This document shows, one piece after another, positions 14,225 to 23,631 of a DNA stretch of 64,000 bases; positions within the stretch are counted from its first letter, which is position 1; each line of letters starts with the position of its first letter. Both the position numbers and the translations under genes were made by a program. The DNA is from Pseudomonadota bacterium (lineage in GTDB: Bacteria; Myxococcota_A; Polyangia; Polyangiales; Polyangiaceae), in assembly GCA_023431345.1 (NCBI GenBank), contig JAEYWK010000096.1, forward strand, positions 1 to 64,000, given 5' to 3'. Under the pieces are notes generated by a model, which saw only the letters and a program-made list of their open reading frames with translations, made no database searches and had not been told where the DNA came from.

Positions 14225-15382
14225 TCAGGCGCGGCGCGCGGGGCGCGTGAGGACGAGCAGGAGCAGCAGCGCAACGGCGGCGTAGGCGGCACCGGTGACG
14301 TACGCGGGGCGGACGACAGTGTCGCCTTCCATGAACAAGGCGGCTGTCATGGGGCCGAGCGCGCTGCCGACGAGCTGGAGCGCGGGGACGTGCACCGCCA
14401 GGCGACCTTCCGGGTCAGCTTCGAACGCGAGCTTGACGTGAAAGGGCATCATGTAGAGCCACAGAAAGCCGAAGACGGCGCAGGTGGTGATGAACCACGG
14501 CAAGTTTCCGCGCGGCAACGTGAGGTAGGCGGCAGCGACCAGCAACAGCGCCAAGTGGCAAGCGAGCAAGGTGCGGCGCGGGCTCAAGCGAGGGCCGAGC
14601 CACGAGGCGCACGCGGCGCCCGCGACCTGCGCGAGCAGCACCGAGGTGATGGTGAGCTGAACCGGACGCTGGGGGAGCGCGGCGCCGCGGCCGAGCGATT
14701 CGAGGAAAGTCCAGAGCGCGCCGATCACCGCCATGTCGAACGCGATCACGAGCGCAGTGCCCACCGTCCGGCGCTCGAGCGGCGGTGGGCCGTCGTCTTT
14801 GCTGGTGTGCGGCGACAGCTCCTGCGGCAGCCAGGCGACGAGCGGCAGTGGCAAGAGGGAGAGCAGCGCCAAGCCGAAGAAGCCGCCTCGTAAACCTGCC
14901 GCCGGGATCGCCCACATGGCGAGCACGAACGCAGCCGCCGCCTGGGCGCAGCTCTGAAGAAGCAAGAATATCCCCGCCAGGCGCTCCGGCGCTCGGAAGC
15001 GCACGATGGCTTGCGTCGCCAGCCACACCAGCACGCCGCCTGCCAGACCGGCTACGACGCGTGCCGGGTAGAGCCACGCCTCGCTGAGCGCGCCGACGGT
15101 GAGCGCGTTGACGAGCCCCAACACCAGCGTCGCGAGCGCCGTCGTGGTGCGCAAGGCTCGCCGCGACAAGAGCACGTTGGCAGACGCGGCCCCCACCCCG
15201 ATAGAGACGATCTCCGTCATCGCGAGCAGCCCCGCGCCGTCGAGCGTCGTGCGCCCCGCGAGGATCAATTGCTCGAGCAAGATCGGCTGCAGGCCGAGCA
15301 TGAGCAGCCCTGCGCTGCCAAACACGATCGCGGCGGCTTCACCACGCCGACCGACGTTCCCCGGAGCTCGTGCGTCGTTCAT
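14225..15382 (-). CDS. MFS-type transporter
   Basis: This 385-residue protein is almost entirely hydrophobic with about 11-12 predicted transmembrane helices, for example AAAIVFGSAGLLMLGLQPIL and VVAGLAGGVLVWLATQAIV, and short Arg-rich cytoplasmic loops (LLSRRALRTT, SPRRTLLACH) in the positions usual for the major facilitator superfamily. No substrate motif is recognised. It is 37 bp downstream of the aldolase-like gene and probably belongs to the sugar-kinase/aldolase/aminotransferase operon, where it could import a substrate or export a product. Confidence 0.75.
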   Translation of the reverse strand: MNDARAPGNVGRRGEAAAIVFGSAGLLMLGLQPILLEQLILAGRTTLDGAGLLAMTEIVSIGVGAASANVLLSRRALRTTTALATLVLGLVNALTVGALSEAWLYPARVVAGLAGGVLVWLATQAIVRFRAPERLAGIFLLLQSCAQAAAAFVLAMWAIPAAGLRGGFFGLALLSLLPLPLVAWLPQELSPHTSKDDGPPPLERRTVGTALVIAFDMAVIGALWTFLESLGRGAALPQRPVQLTITSVLLAQVAGAACASWLGPRLSPRRTLLACHLALLLVAAAYLTLPRGNLPWFITTCAVFGFLWLYMMPFHVKLAFEADPEGRLAVHVPALQLVGSALGPMTAALFMEGDTVVRPAYVTGAAYAAVALLLLLVLTRPARRA

Positions 15383-15419
15383 TGCGTCGCCGAGAGCCTC
15401 ACTGACGGCTCCGGCGCGC

Positions 15420-16049
15420 CTAGTAGGCTATCAGCTCCGGCGAAGGCCGGCCTGCTTCGTGATGGCGAGCCGCGTTTCGCTGGTCGCGGCGGAGGCGCCT
15501 GCCGGCGATCCAGCACACCCACCAGGGCACGCGGTGGATGCGCCGCCCGTCGCCGCGCGCCAGCAGGTAGGCTCGTGAGCTCTTCTCGAACAGCTCCGCG
15601 TTGAAGACCATGCGGCTGGGGGTGACGCCGAGCACGAGCCAGCGCCCGTCGATGGCGCCCGCGTTCGCGCCGGTGCCGAGCGCCTCCGACAACGCTGACG
15701 ATGGCGCGCTCGGCCAAGCATCTCCGATGTGACGGGCCTGCTCGTCGAACACGGGCGGCACGTGACCGCCTGGCGCCGACAGCGCCGCGCTGCTCCGAGT
15801 ACTCACGCTGGCGATGGCGCCCGCGTCGGCCCGCAGCCGGTAAGCGCGCGCGTGGAGCTCAGCGAAGCCCTCCGCTCCGCCGATGGCGAGCTCTCGTGGG
15901 GCTTCGTCGCGGTGCGCTCGATAGAGCATCAAGCCTGTGCCGGGCAGGCGCACCGAGACGGCGTCGTTCGCGTCGCCGAGCAGGCCCTTGTCGCGCAGCC
16001 GCTGATGCGCCCGCTCGAGCTGTCCGGCTAGCGACGGGGCGTCAGTCAT
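15420..16049 (-). CDS. Class II aldolase-like protein lacking the zinc-binding histidines
   Basis: From the ATG at 16049 (MTDAPSLAGQLERAHQRLRD) the 209-residue protein follows the class II aldolase/adducin layout: AVSVRLPGTGLMLY matches the GNxSxRxPG strand, then ELHARAYRLRADAGAIASVS. Where active enzymes have V-x-H-x-H zinc ligands, this protein reads ASVSTRSSA, so both His are lost. It is probably non-catalytic, perhaps a partner of the intact aldolase at 17503-18090, or it has a new role. It begins 2 nt after the aminotransferase stop (TAACGATG), so translation is coupled. Confidence 0.68.
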   Translation of the reverse strand: MTDAPSLAGQLERAHQRLRDKGLLGDANDAVSVRLPGTGLMLYRAHRDEAPRELAIGGAEGFAELHARAYRLRADAGAIASVSTRSSAALSAPGGHVPPVFDEQARHIGDAWPSAPSSALSEALGTGANAGAIDGRWLVLGVTPSRMVFNAELFEKSSRAYLLARGDGRRIHRVPWWVCWIAGRRLRRDQRNAARHHEAGRPSPELIAY

Positions 16050-16051
16050 CG

Positions 16052-17506
16052 TTACACGAGCCCGAAGACGTCGTCGAAGCGGTTGAGCGCGTCGTCGATC
16101 ACGTCGTCCGTGTCGGCGGCGCTGGTGTACAGGCGACTGCCGGCGAGCGTGACGAGGCCGTGGGCCATGTAGGCGGCTCCCATCTCCTCCATCATGTGCC
16201 GGCGCGGCTTCATTTCGCGCAAGAGCTGCAGCGGGCGGCGCACCTTGAGCAGCAGCACCCCCGACGTTTGCACGTGCACGATTGAGCCCTGATTGTAGAC
16301 CACGTAAGGCAGGCCCCGGCGCTGCATGATTTGCTGCAGGCCAGCCGCCAGTCGATCGCCGGCGCGCCCCGCGACCACCGGCGCGTTGCGCTTCTTGATC
16401 TCTTCGAGCGTGTAGTAGCCCGCGATGCACGACAGCGGGTTGGCGGTGAGCGTGCCGCCTACGAAGGCGCGCTTGGTTTTCGCTCCGCCGAGGCCGCCCG
16501 CCAAGCTCGCCATCACCTCACGGCGACCACCGATGCCGCCCGCCATCGGGTAGCCGCCGGTGATGCACTTGCCGAACACGGTGAGGTCGGGGCGCACGTC
16601 GAAGAAGCCCTGCGCGCCAGACATGCCGACACGGAAGCCGCTCACCACTTCATCGAAGATGAGCAGCGCCCCGAACTCGTCGCACAGCTGGCGCAGCCCG
16701 GCGTTGAACTCGAGCGTGACCGGCCGCGTGCCGCTCTCGGGGCCGAGCGGCTCGACGATGATGGCCGCCGTTCCCCCGCGCAGGCGGTTGAGCTGCAGCT
16801 TGCGCCTGATGGCGTCGAGATCGTTGGGGAAGCTCTCTTGAATGAAGGCGGTGCTGGAGCGCGGGATACCGTGCGCCTCGTAACGGCCGGTGCCGGGGAT
16901 GCGCATCCCGTACACCATCTGGTCGCTCCAGCCGTGGTAGGCGCCGCCGATCTTGATCACCCATTTTCGGCGCGTGAAGGTGCGCGCGAGCCGGATGGCG
17001 CCCATCACGCCTTCGGTGCCGGAAGCGAGCATGCGAAACATCTCGACCGACGGCACCTCGCGGCAAATCAGCTCCGCGAGCTTCACCTCGTACTCGTGGA
17101 GCAGCCCCGTGGACGGACCGCACACGCGCAGCGCCTCCGTGACGCGCTCGAGCACCACGGGGTCGTTCGAACCGAGCAAGGTGGGCCCGCCCGCTTGCAG
17201 CAAATCGATGTAGCGGTTGCCGTCTTCGTCGGTGAGGTGCGCGCCGCGCGCTTCGCGGACCGCGAGTGGGAACGGGTAGCCGAACGCCAGGTTGTGCTGC
17301 AGCCCTCCCGGGATCACCTGCGCCGCGCGCTGGGCGAGCGCCTTGGAGCGCTGACAGCGCTCGTCGAAGTAGGCGAGCACGCGGCTCATGTGCTCGCGCC
17401 GAATCGGTCGCACCGGCTGCTTCAGCAGCTCATCGAGGCGGCGATACACCTCGGGAACGTCGGGCCAAGACGAGATGGCGAAGGGGGGTGAAGCAGGGGC
17501 TGTCAT
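16052..17506 (-). CDS. Class III aminotransferase, glutamate-1-semialdehyde aminomutase-like
   Basis: The ATG at 17506 overlaps the preceding aldolase stop by 4 bp and gives 484 residues, somewhat longer than usual for the family. PLP-binding motifs are clear: IKIGGAYHGWSDQMVYG, IFDEVVSGFRVGMSGAQGFF and FGKCITGGYPMAGGIGGRRE, in which Lys of GKCITGG is the Schiff-base lysine. The closest familiar enzymes are glutamate-1-semialdehyde 2,1-aminomutases and related sugar or amino-ketone transaminases. An N-terminal 70-residue extension precedes VIPGGLQHNLAFGYPFP. In this operon it more likely acts on an aldehyde or ketone from the kinase/aldolase steps than in heme synthesis; this is inference. 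Confidence 0.85.
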   Translation of the reverse strand: MTAPASPPFAISSWPDVPEVYRRLDELLKQPVRPIRREHMSRVLAYFDERCQRSKALAQRAAQVIPGGLQHNLAFGYPFPLAVREARGAHLTDEDGNRYIDLLQAGGPTLLGSNDPVVLERVTEALRVCGPSTGLLHEYEVKLAELICREVPSVEMFRMLASGTEGVMGAIRLARTFTRRKWVIKIGGAYHGWSDQMVYGMRIPGTGRYEAHGIPRSSTAFIQESFPNDLDAIRRKLQLNRLRGGTAAIIVEPLGPESGTRPVTLEFNAGLRQLCDEFGALLIFDEVVSGFRVGMSGAQGFFDVRPDLTVFGKCITGGYPMAGGIGGRREVMASLAGGLGGAKTKRAFVGGTLTANPLSCIAGYYTLEEIKKRNAPVVAGRAGDRLAAGLQQIMQRRGLPYVVYNQGSIVHVQTSGVLLLKVRRPLQLLREMKPRRHMMEEMGAAYMAHGLVTLAGSRLYTSAADTDDVIDDALNRFDDVFGLV

Positions 17507-18090
17507 GCGGAGACCCGGGTGCCGTGGCGCTCGAACCAATCCGTGGCGGCGCGCTCGAGCGCGAACGCAGCGCGACAAGCGTCGTCGAGCGTGGCGCCTA
17601 GGCACACCACGCCGTGATTGCGCATGAGGTAGGCCTGGCGCTCGGGGCGCACGAGGCGCGCCACGTTCCGCGCCAGCCAGCCGGTGCCGGACGGAGCGTA
17701 GCCGGCGACCGGGACCTCGGCGCCGAGTAGCGCTCGCTGCTCGGCGTCGACGATGGGCAGCGGAATGCCGAGCAGCGTGAAGGCGCTGGCGACCGGCTGG
17801 TGTGTGTGCACGCTGGCGTGGCAATCCGGCCTTCGCAGCAGTGCCTGCGCGTGGAGCCCGCTTTCGACGGAAGGCGCGCGCTCACCGCTGAGCTGCTTCA
17901 GGCTGCGTAGGTCGACGACGCACACGTCGTCGGCCGTCATGGTATAATAGTCGGTCGCTGAGGGCGTCACGGCTAGGCGCCGCTCGTCGATGCGCAGCGC
18001 CAGGTTGCCGCCGACGCCGGCCAAGAAGCCGCGCTCAGCCAGCTTCAAAGCGGCCTCGAGCACCGCGCGGCGCGCCTCCGCCTCAGTCAC
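17503..18090 (-). CDS. Class II aldolase/adducin family protein
   Basis: This 195-residue protein has the L-fuculose-phosphate aldolase pattern: GVGGNLALRIDERRLAVTPS, then SVESGLHAQALLRRPDCHAS with the catalytic Glu, VHTHQPVAS with the first two zinc His, and MRNHGVVCLGATLDDA with the third. These enzymes split phosphorylated ketoses into dihydroxyacetone phosphate and an aldehyde, or epimerise ribulose phosphate. It overlaps both the sugar kinase upstream and the aminotransferase downstream by 4 bp, so kinase and aldolase are likely consecutive steps. Confidence 0.86.
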   Translation of the reverse strand: MTEAEARRAVLEAALKLAERGFLAGVGGNLALRIDERRLAVTPSATDYYTMTADDVCVVDLRSLKQLSGERAPSVESGLHAQALLRRPDCHASVHTHQPVASAFTLLGIPLPIVDAEQRALLGAEVPVAGYAPSGTGWLARNVARLVRPERQAYLMRNHGVVCLGATLDDACRAAFALERAATDWFERHGTRVSA

Positions 18091-19682
18091 CGGACGCCCC
18101 CGAACGCGGCGAAAGCGCGCCGATAAAAGGGCCGAAGCTGGCGATGCGCCGCACGAAAACGCTCGTAGCTCGCCGCGTACACCTCCGCGGCCGCCGGCTC
18201 CGGCGCGAAGACGCGCGCGATCGGCACGAGGGCGGGGATGTCGTCGAAGGTCAAGGCGCCGATGCCGACGCCGGCGATGAACGCGGCGCCGCGCACGTTG
18301 GCTTGGATCGGCGCGTCTGGCACCCGCACCTCGACACCGAGCGCGTCGGCGAAGCTCTGCGCCCAGAGCTCGGAGTTACCGCCGCCACCCACCAGGGTGA
18401 TGGTCTGCGCGCGGGCGCCGAGGAAGTGCTGCACCGACCCGAGCATCCAGCGCGTATTGAGCGCCACGCCTTCCAAGACGGCGCGGAGCAAGTCAGCGCG
18501 GGTGTGCTCGAGCGACAAGCCCAGCAGCGTAGCGCGCAGGCTCGGATCGTCGACGGGCGTTCGCTCACCCGCGAGCCACGGCAGGTAGAGCAGCCCGCGC
18601 GCGCCGGGCGGCGACTGACGGGCCAGCTCAGCCAAGCGCTCGTAGAAGTCGGAGCGAGCGCCCGCGAGCTCGCTTTCCGGAAGCAGCAGCTGATCGCGGA
18701 AGAAGTCGACGTTGGCGCCGGCCGCCGATTGCAGCGCCAGCATCAAGTAGCGGTCGGGTAGAGCGCAGGGCACCGAAGCCACCTGATGCGTGAGCGACGT
18801 CTTCTTGTGGGCCACGTGTGCGCCGATCCACGACGAGGTACCCACATAGAGGTGGAGGTCGCCGCTTCCGATCGTGCCCGCGCCGAGCGCGGCGGCGGTG
18901 CTGTCGACGGCGCCCGCGATGACTCGCAGCTTCGGCGACAGGCCCAGCGCGCGCGCCGCCTCCGGCAGCAGCGGGCCGAGCTCGTCCGTGCAGCGCACCA
19001 GCTCGGGCAGCTTGCTCTCGGCGAGCTGGCTCAGGGCGAGCAGCGACGCGTCGTAGCGAATGTTCGCCAGGTTCCGGTTGTCGGTGACCCAGGTGGTGAG
19101 CGCGGAGTCGTGCGTGGCGACGTAGCGCCCCGTGAGGCGAAAGTTCATGTAGTCGAGCACGTTCAGCAGCTTGTGAGCGCGCTCGAAGGTCTCCGGCTGC
19201 GACTCGCGCAAGAAGGCGACGTGACCGGCGGGATCTTTTCCCGAGAGCGCGGGCGCGCCGCCGGTGAGCCGGATCCAGCGCCACAGCTTGAGCGGATCGT
19301 AGCCGGCGACGCGCGGCAACCAGCCCCCCGCGAGGCGCCGCACCGCCGCCGCGCCGCGCATGTCCATCCACGAGAGCGCGCGACCGAGCGGCTTGCCCTC
19401 ACGATCGACGGCGACGGTGCCTTCACCCTGACACGAGCAAGCCATGGCCTCGATCCGCTCCGGCGCCACGCCCGACGCCGAAAGCGCGCGCGCCGTCGCG
19501 GCGACGAGGCTCCGCCACCAGTCTTCCGGCTCTTGCTCGACGCCGAGCGAGCCGACGACATGCGTGGCGACTCGCTCGAACGCGAAGCTCTCGACGTGAC
19601 CGTCGAGCCGCACGACCGCGACCTTGCAGCCCGACGTGCCCAAATCGACCGCGAGCACGTGGCGCGAAGCGGCGACGGACAC
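18087..19682 (-). CDS. FGGY-family carbohydrate kinase
   Basis: I chose the GTG at 19682 (VSVAASRHVLAVDLGTSGCK) because family members start just before the DLGTS phosphate motif; a start at 19736 is possible. It encodes 531 residues. ATP/sugar-kinase motifs are visible: AVDLGTSGCKVAVVRLDG, ALSWMDMRGA, GAVDSTAAALGAGTIGSG and the C-terminal TLVGGGGNSELWAQSFADAL, as in xylulokinase and related FGGY kinases. The sugar is not predictable. It is the first gene of a minus-strand operon with class II aldolase, aminotransferase and aldolase-like genes (4-bp overlaps), divergent from hrpA with at most about 100 bp between starts. Confidence 0.86.
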   Translation of the reverse strand: MSVAASRHVLAVDLGTSGCKVAVVRLDGHVESFAFERVATHVVGSLGVEQEPEDWWRSLVAATARALSASGVAPERIEAMACSCQGEGTVAVDREGKPLGRALSWMDMRGAAAVRRLAGGWLPRVAGYDPLKLWRWIRLTGGAPALSGKDPAGHVAFLRESQPETFERAHKLLNVLDYMNFRLTGRYVATHDSALTTWVTDNRNLANIRYDASLLALSQLAESKLPELVRCTDELGPLLPEAARALGLSPKLRVIAGAVDSTAAALGAGTIGSGDLHLYVGTSSWIGAHVAHKKTSLTHQVASVPCALPDRYLMLALQSAAGANVDFFRDQLLLPESELAGARSDFYERLAELARQSPPGARGLLYLPWLAGERTPVDDPSLRATLLGLSLEHTRADLLRAVLEGVALNTRWMLGSVQHFLGARAQTITLVGGGGNSELWAQSFADALGVEVRVPDAPIQANVRGAAFIAGVGIGALTFDDIPALVPIARVFAPEPAAAEVYAASYERFRAAHRQLRPFYRRAFAAFGGVR

Positions 19683-19690
19683 GGGCGAAG

Positions 19691-22600
19691 ATGGCACCAG
19701 ACCAATACTACTTCTCCCCCGTGCGCGCGCCGTCAAGCGCGAGCGCCTCGCCTGCGGCCTTCTGCGGCTTCACCCGCATCCGCGTGCTACAAGCGGCGCC
19801 CTTGTCCGAGCCCCCCGCCGCCGCACCGCCCCAAAAGCAGCGCGCCCGCATCACTTTCCCCGCGGAGCTGCCCATCTCCGCGCGCGTGCCGGACATCATC
19901 GCTGCGCTCGAAGGGCATCAAGTCGCGATCGTCGTGGGGGCGACGGGCTCCGGAAAGACCACGCAGCTGCCCAAGATCGCGCTCGAAATGGGGCGCGGGG
20001 GCAAGCGCCGCATCGGCGTCACGCAGCCGCGCCGCATCGCCGCCACCAGCGTGGCCGCGCGCGTCGCCAAAGAGCTCGACTGCGAGCTGGGCCAAGAGGT
20101 CGGCTACCAGATTCGCTTCGAAGACAAGACCTGCGACGCCACGTGGGTCAAGTTCATGACCGACGGCATCTTGCTCGCCGAGATCCAAGGCGACCGGCTG
20201 CTGAGCGGCTACGACACCCTCATCATCGACGAAGCGCACGAGCGCAGCCTGACCATCGACTTCGTGCTCGGCTGGCTCAAGCGCGTCTTGCCCGAGCGCC
20301 CGGATCTCAAGGTGATCGTGAGCTCGGCGACCATCGAGAGCCAGCGCTTCGCCGATTTCTTCGGCGGCGCTCCCGTCATCGAGGTCGAAGGCCGCACGTT
20401 CCCGGTCGAGGTCTTGTACGAGCCGCCGCCCGCCGACGTCGACGTCGCCGACGCGGTGGCCGACGCGGTCGCCAACGTGACGTCGCTCGATCCGCGCGGC
20501 GACGTGCTCGTGTTCTTGCCGGGCGAGCGCGAAATCCGTGAAGCCGAGCAGGCGCTGAGCGGCCGGAATTTGCGCCATACCGTGGTGCAGCCGCTGTATT
20601 CGCGGCTCTCGGCCGCGGACCAGGCGAAAGTGTTCGCGAGCGTCTCCGGGCGGCGCGTGATCTTGGCGACGAACGTGGCCGAGACGTCGCTGACGCTGCC
20701 GGGCATCGTGTACGTCATCGACACGGGCATAGCGCGGCTGTCGCGCTACGACCCGCGCACCGGCACCACACGGCTGCAGATCGAGGCTATCTCGCAAGCC
20801 AGCGCGGACCAGCGCAAGGGCCGCTGCGGCCGCGTGCGCGAGGGCATCTGCGTGCGCCTGTACGACGAGCAGAGCTTCGCCGCGCGACCCGCGTTCACCG
20901 ACCCCGAGATGAAGCGCACCGGGCTCGCGGGCGTCATCTTGCGCATGAAGGCGCTGGGGCTCGGCGAGGTCGAAGAGTTTCCGTTCTTGGATCCGCCGAG
21001 CGAGCGGTCGATCAGCGAGGGTTACCGGGTGCTGCAGGAGCTGGGCGCCCTCGACGAGGAGCGCAGCCTCACTCCGCTCGGGCGGAAGCTCGCGCGCTTC
21101 CCGGTCGATCCGCGCATTGGGCGCATGATTTTGGCTGGCGTCGAGCACGGCTGCTTGTCCGAAATCCTGGTGCTGGCGGCGGCGCTCAACGTTCAGGATC
21201 CGCGGGAGCGGCCGCGCGGGCTGGAACAGAAGGCCGACCAGGCGCACCAACGCTTCCGCGATGAGCGCTCCGATTTCGCCGGCTTGCTGAAGCTGTGGGC
21301 CTTCTTGCGCGAGCAGCCCAGCAGCTCGCAGCTGCGTCGGGCTTGCAAAGAGAGTTTCCTCTCGTTCTTGCGCGTGCGCGAGTGGCGCGAGGTGCACCGC
21401 CAGCTCGAGGACACGGTGAGAGAGCTACGCATCGCGCCGCTGAAGAAGTCGGCGGCTCCGTCGAAAGCGAGCGGCGCCGCCAAAGGCCCCAACGACGCGG
21501 CGAGCGGCGCCGCTAAGGGACGCGACGACGCGGCGAGCGGCTCCGCTAAGGGACGCGACGACGCGATCCACCTGGCGCTCTTGAGCGGCTTGCTCTCGCG
21601 CATCGGGCTCTGGACGCCGGAGCTGCGCAGCTATCAAGGCTCGCGGCAAACGCGCTTCATGCTGCACCCGGCTTCGGGCCTCGCCAAGAAGCCGCCGCAG
21701 TGGGTGATGGCGTTCGAGCTGGTGCAGACGGCGCAGCTATTCGCGCGGACAGCCGCGAAAATCGAGCCAGAATGGCTCGACCAAGTCGGCGGACACTTGC
21801 TCAAGCGCAGCTACTCCGAGCCGCATTGGTCGGAGAAATCAGCGCGCGCTTCGGTGCGCGAGCACGCGACTTTGTTCGGGCTACCGGTGCTGCGCGACCG
21901 CAGCGTCGACTACGCGCAGCTCGCCCCGTCGCGCGCGCGGCTGATGTTCCTCGAGCATGCGCTGGTGCGCGGCGAGTACAAGAGCCGCGGCGCGTTTCAA
22001 GAGCAGAACCGACTCCTGTTAGCGGAGGTGGCGCGCTTGCGCGACAAAGCGCGCCAGAGCGACATGCTCGCCGACGATGAGCTGCTGTTGGCGTTCTTCG
22101 ATCGGCGCGTGCCCGAGGAGGTCGTCAACGGCAAGACCTTCGAGGCGTGGCGCGAGAGCGCCGAGAAGCGCGATGCTTCTCTGCTGCTGCTGTCCTTGAG
22201 CGACGTCCTGTCGGACGAGCGCGCGCTCGACCCCAACGACTACCCGGACGAGCTGACGATTCACGGCGTAGCCGTCAAGGCGAGCTATCGCTTCGAGCCG
22301 GGCGCCGACGACGATGGCGTCACGCTGAGCGTGCCCCTCGCCCTCTTGCCGCAGCTTCAGGGCGGCGAGCTGGATGGGACGATACCGGCCTGGCGCGAGC
22401 GCAAGATCGCCGCGCTGCTGGAGGAGCTACCCCGCGCTCATCGCCGGGAGCTGCAGGCATTTCCCGGGCTTGCTGCCCGCGTCGCGGAGCACTTGCGGGG
22501 CAGGGCCGAGCGCCTCTTGCCGGCCCTCTCGCGAGCCCTGTTCGAGCTGACGGGGGTCGACGTCCCCGAGCAAGCGTTCCGACTCGACGCCATCCCCGCG

Positions 22601-23602
22601 TACCTGCGCTTCAACTGCCGCGTCGTCGGGGAGCGCGGACGTGTCATCGCCGAAGGGCGTGACGTCGATGCGCTCATCGAGCAGCACGCGGCGCAAGCGC
22701 GCGAAATCGTGCAGCGCAGCGCGACGCCGAGCGAGTGGGAGCGCAGCGAGCTCACGAGCTGGGATTTCGGCGAGCTGCCGCCGTTCGTCACGCGCCGCGT
22801 TCTCGGCAGTGAGCTGCGTTCGTACCCGGCCGTCGTCGACGCGGGCAAGCATGCGGCGCTGCGCTTGTTCGAGTCGGAGACGGCCGCGCAGGCCGCGCAT
22901 GCGGGCGGCGTGCGGCGCCTGGTCATGCTCGCCGCCAAGAGCCCGCTCGGTGTGCTCGGCAAGCGCTGCCCGCCGCCGTTCACGCGGCGCCCGGGTTTGC
23001 AGCCGCCGCGCGCCGAGGCCGAGGCCTTTCGCGACGCGTTCTTGGCCAGAACCGTGACCGAAGCCTTCGAGCTTCACGCGACGGCCCCGCTGCCGCGCTC
23101 CAAAGCCGACTTCGACCGGCTGCTGGCCATGGGTACGCCGCGCCTGAGCGCGGTCTTCGAGGCCGGGCTGCGCCGATGGAACGCGGCCGCGAGCGAGCTC
23201 GACAAGACGCTTCGCGCCGTCGACGCGGCTTCGAAGCAACCGAGCGGAGCCGGCGCCGCCGCCGAGATTCGCGAGCAGCTCGAGCAGCTCTTCCCGCCGG
23301 ATTTGCTGGCGCGCGCGGGGTTCGCGCGGCTCGAGCACTACCCGCGCTACTTGCGGGCGGCGCAAGCGCGGCTGGTGCGCGCCATCAACGATCCGCGTAA
23401 GGATGCCAGCAAGGCCGCGCCGTTCGCCCCGCTGTGGCGCCTGTTCTTGAGCAAGCAGAGCTCGGCCCAAGACCCCGCCGAGCTTTCCCACATTCACTAC
23501 CTGCTCGAAGAGCTACGGGTGGCGCTGTTCGCGCCCGAGCTCAAGCCGGCCCAGCCCGTGAGCGTCGCGAGCGTGAATCAAGCCCTCGCGGCGCTGCGCT
23601 AG
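19691..23602 (+). CDS. hrpA: ATP-dependent RNA helicase HrpA (DEAH box)
   Basis: At 1303 residues it has the usual HrpA length. The helicase core shows VVGATGSGKTTQLPKIAL (Walker A), VTQPRRIAATSVAARVA, IIDEAHERSL (DEAH), VSSATIESQRF, ILATNVAETSLTLPGIVYVI and QRKGRCGRVREG (motif VI), followed by HA2, OB-fold and the long DUF3418 C-terminal region (MFLEHALVRGEYKSRGAF). The ATG at 19691 nearly touches the divergent kinase; GTG 19784 is an alternative start because the first 30 residues are weak. A Lys/Asp/Gly/Ala linker near residues 590-630 comes from a 33-bp tandem repeat. HrpA acts in RNA remodelling and rescue of collided ribosomes. Confidence 0.93.
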   Translation: MAPDQYYFSPVRAPSSASASPAAFCGFTRIRVLQAAPLSEPPAAAPPQKQRARITFPAELPISARVPDIIAALEGHQVAIVVGATGSGKTTQLPKIALEMGRGGKRRIGVTQPRRIAATSVAARVAKELDCELGQEVGYQIRFEDKTCDATWVKFMTDGILLAEIQGDRLLSGYDTLIIDEAHERSLTIDFVLGWLKRVLPERPDLKVIVSSATIESQRFADFFGGAPVIEVEGRTFPVEVLYEPPPADVDVADAVADAVANVTSLDPRGDVLVFLPGEREIREAEQALSGRNLRHTVVQPLYSRLSAADQAKVFASVSGRRVILATNVAETSLTLPGIVYVIDTGIARLSRYDPRTGTTRLQIEAISQASADQRKGRCGRVREGICVRLYDEQSFAARPAFTDPEMKRTGLAGVILRMKALGLGEVEEFPFLDPPSERSISEGYRVLQELGALDEERSLTPLGRKLARFPVDPRIGRMILAGVEHGCLSEILVLAAALNVQDPRERPRGLEQKADQAHQRFRDERSDFAGLLKLWAFLREQPSSSQLRRACKESFLSFLRVREWREVHRQLEDTVRELRIAPLKKSAAPSKASGAAKGPNDAASGAAKGRDDAASGSAKGRDDAIHLALLSGLLSRIGLWTPELRSYQGSRQTRFMLHPASGLAKKPPQWVMAFELVQTAQLFARTAAKIEPEWLDQVGGHLLKRSYSEPHWSEKSARASVREHATLFGLPVLRDRSVDYAQLAPSRARLMFLEHALVRGEYKSRGAFQEQNRLLLAEVARLRDKARQSDMLADDELLLAFFDRRVPEEVVNGKTFEAWRESAEKRDASLLLLSLSDVLSDERALDPNDYPDELTIHGVAVKASYRFEPGADDDGVTLSVPLALLPQLQGGELDGTIPAWRERKIAALLEELPRAHRRELQAFPGLAARVAEHLRGRAERLLPALSRALFELTGVDVPEQAFRLDAIPAYLRFNCRVVGERGRVIAEGRDVDALIEQHAAQAREIVQRSATPSEWERSELTSWDFGELPPFVTRRVLGSELRSYPAVVDAGKHAALRLFESETAAQAAHAGGVRRLVMLAAKSPLGVLGKRCPPPFTRRPGLQPPRAEAEAFRDAFLARTVTEAFELHATAPLPRSKADFDRLLAMGTPRLSAVFEAGLRRWNAAASELDKTLRAVDAASKQPSGAGAAAEIREQLEQLFPPDLLARAGFARLEHYPRYLRAAQARLVRAINDPRKDASKAAPFAPLWRLFLSKQSSAQDPAELSHIHYLLEELRVALFAPELKPAQPVSVASVNQALAALR
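21467..21565 (+). repeat. Three tandem 33-bp units inside hrpA
   Basis: Units at 21467-21499, 21500-21532 and 21533-21565 each encode ASG(A/S)AKG(P/R)(N/D)DA. Units 2 and 3 differ at one base; unit 1 is more diverged. The repeat stays in frame and extends a linker between the HA2 region and the downstream domain, so it looks like recent slippage or unequal exchange. Confidence 0.85.
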
Positions 23603-23631
23603 CGGCCGGCTCCGCGCGCTTCTCGGTACGC

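Noticed and set aside
21467..21565. CRISPR array
   Set aside because: The units are head-to-tail with no spacers and encode an in-frame linker of HrpA.
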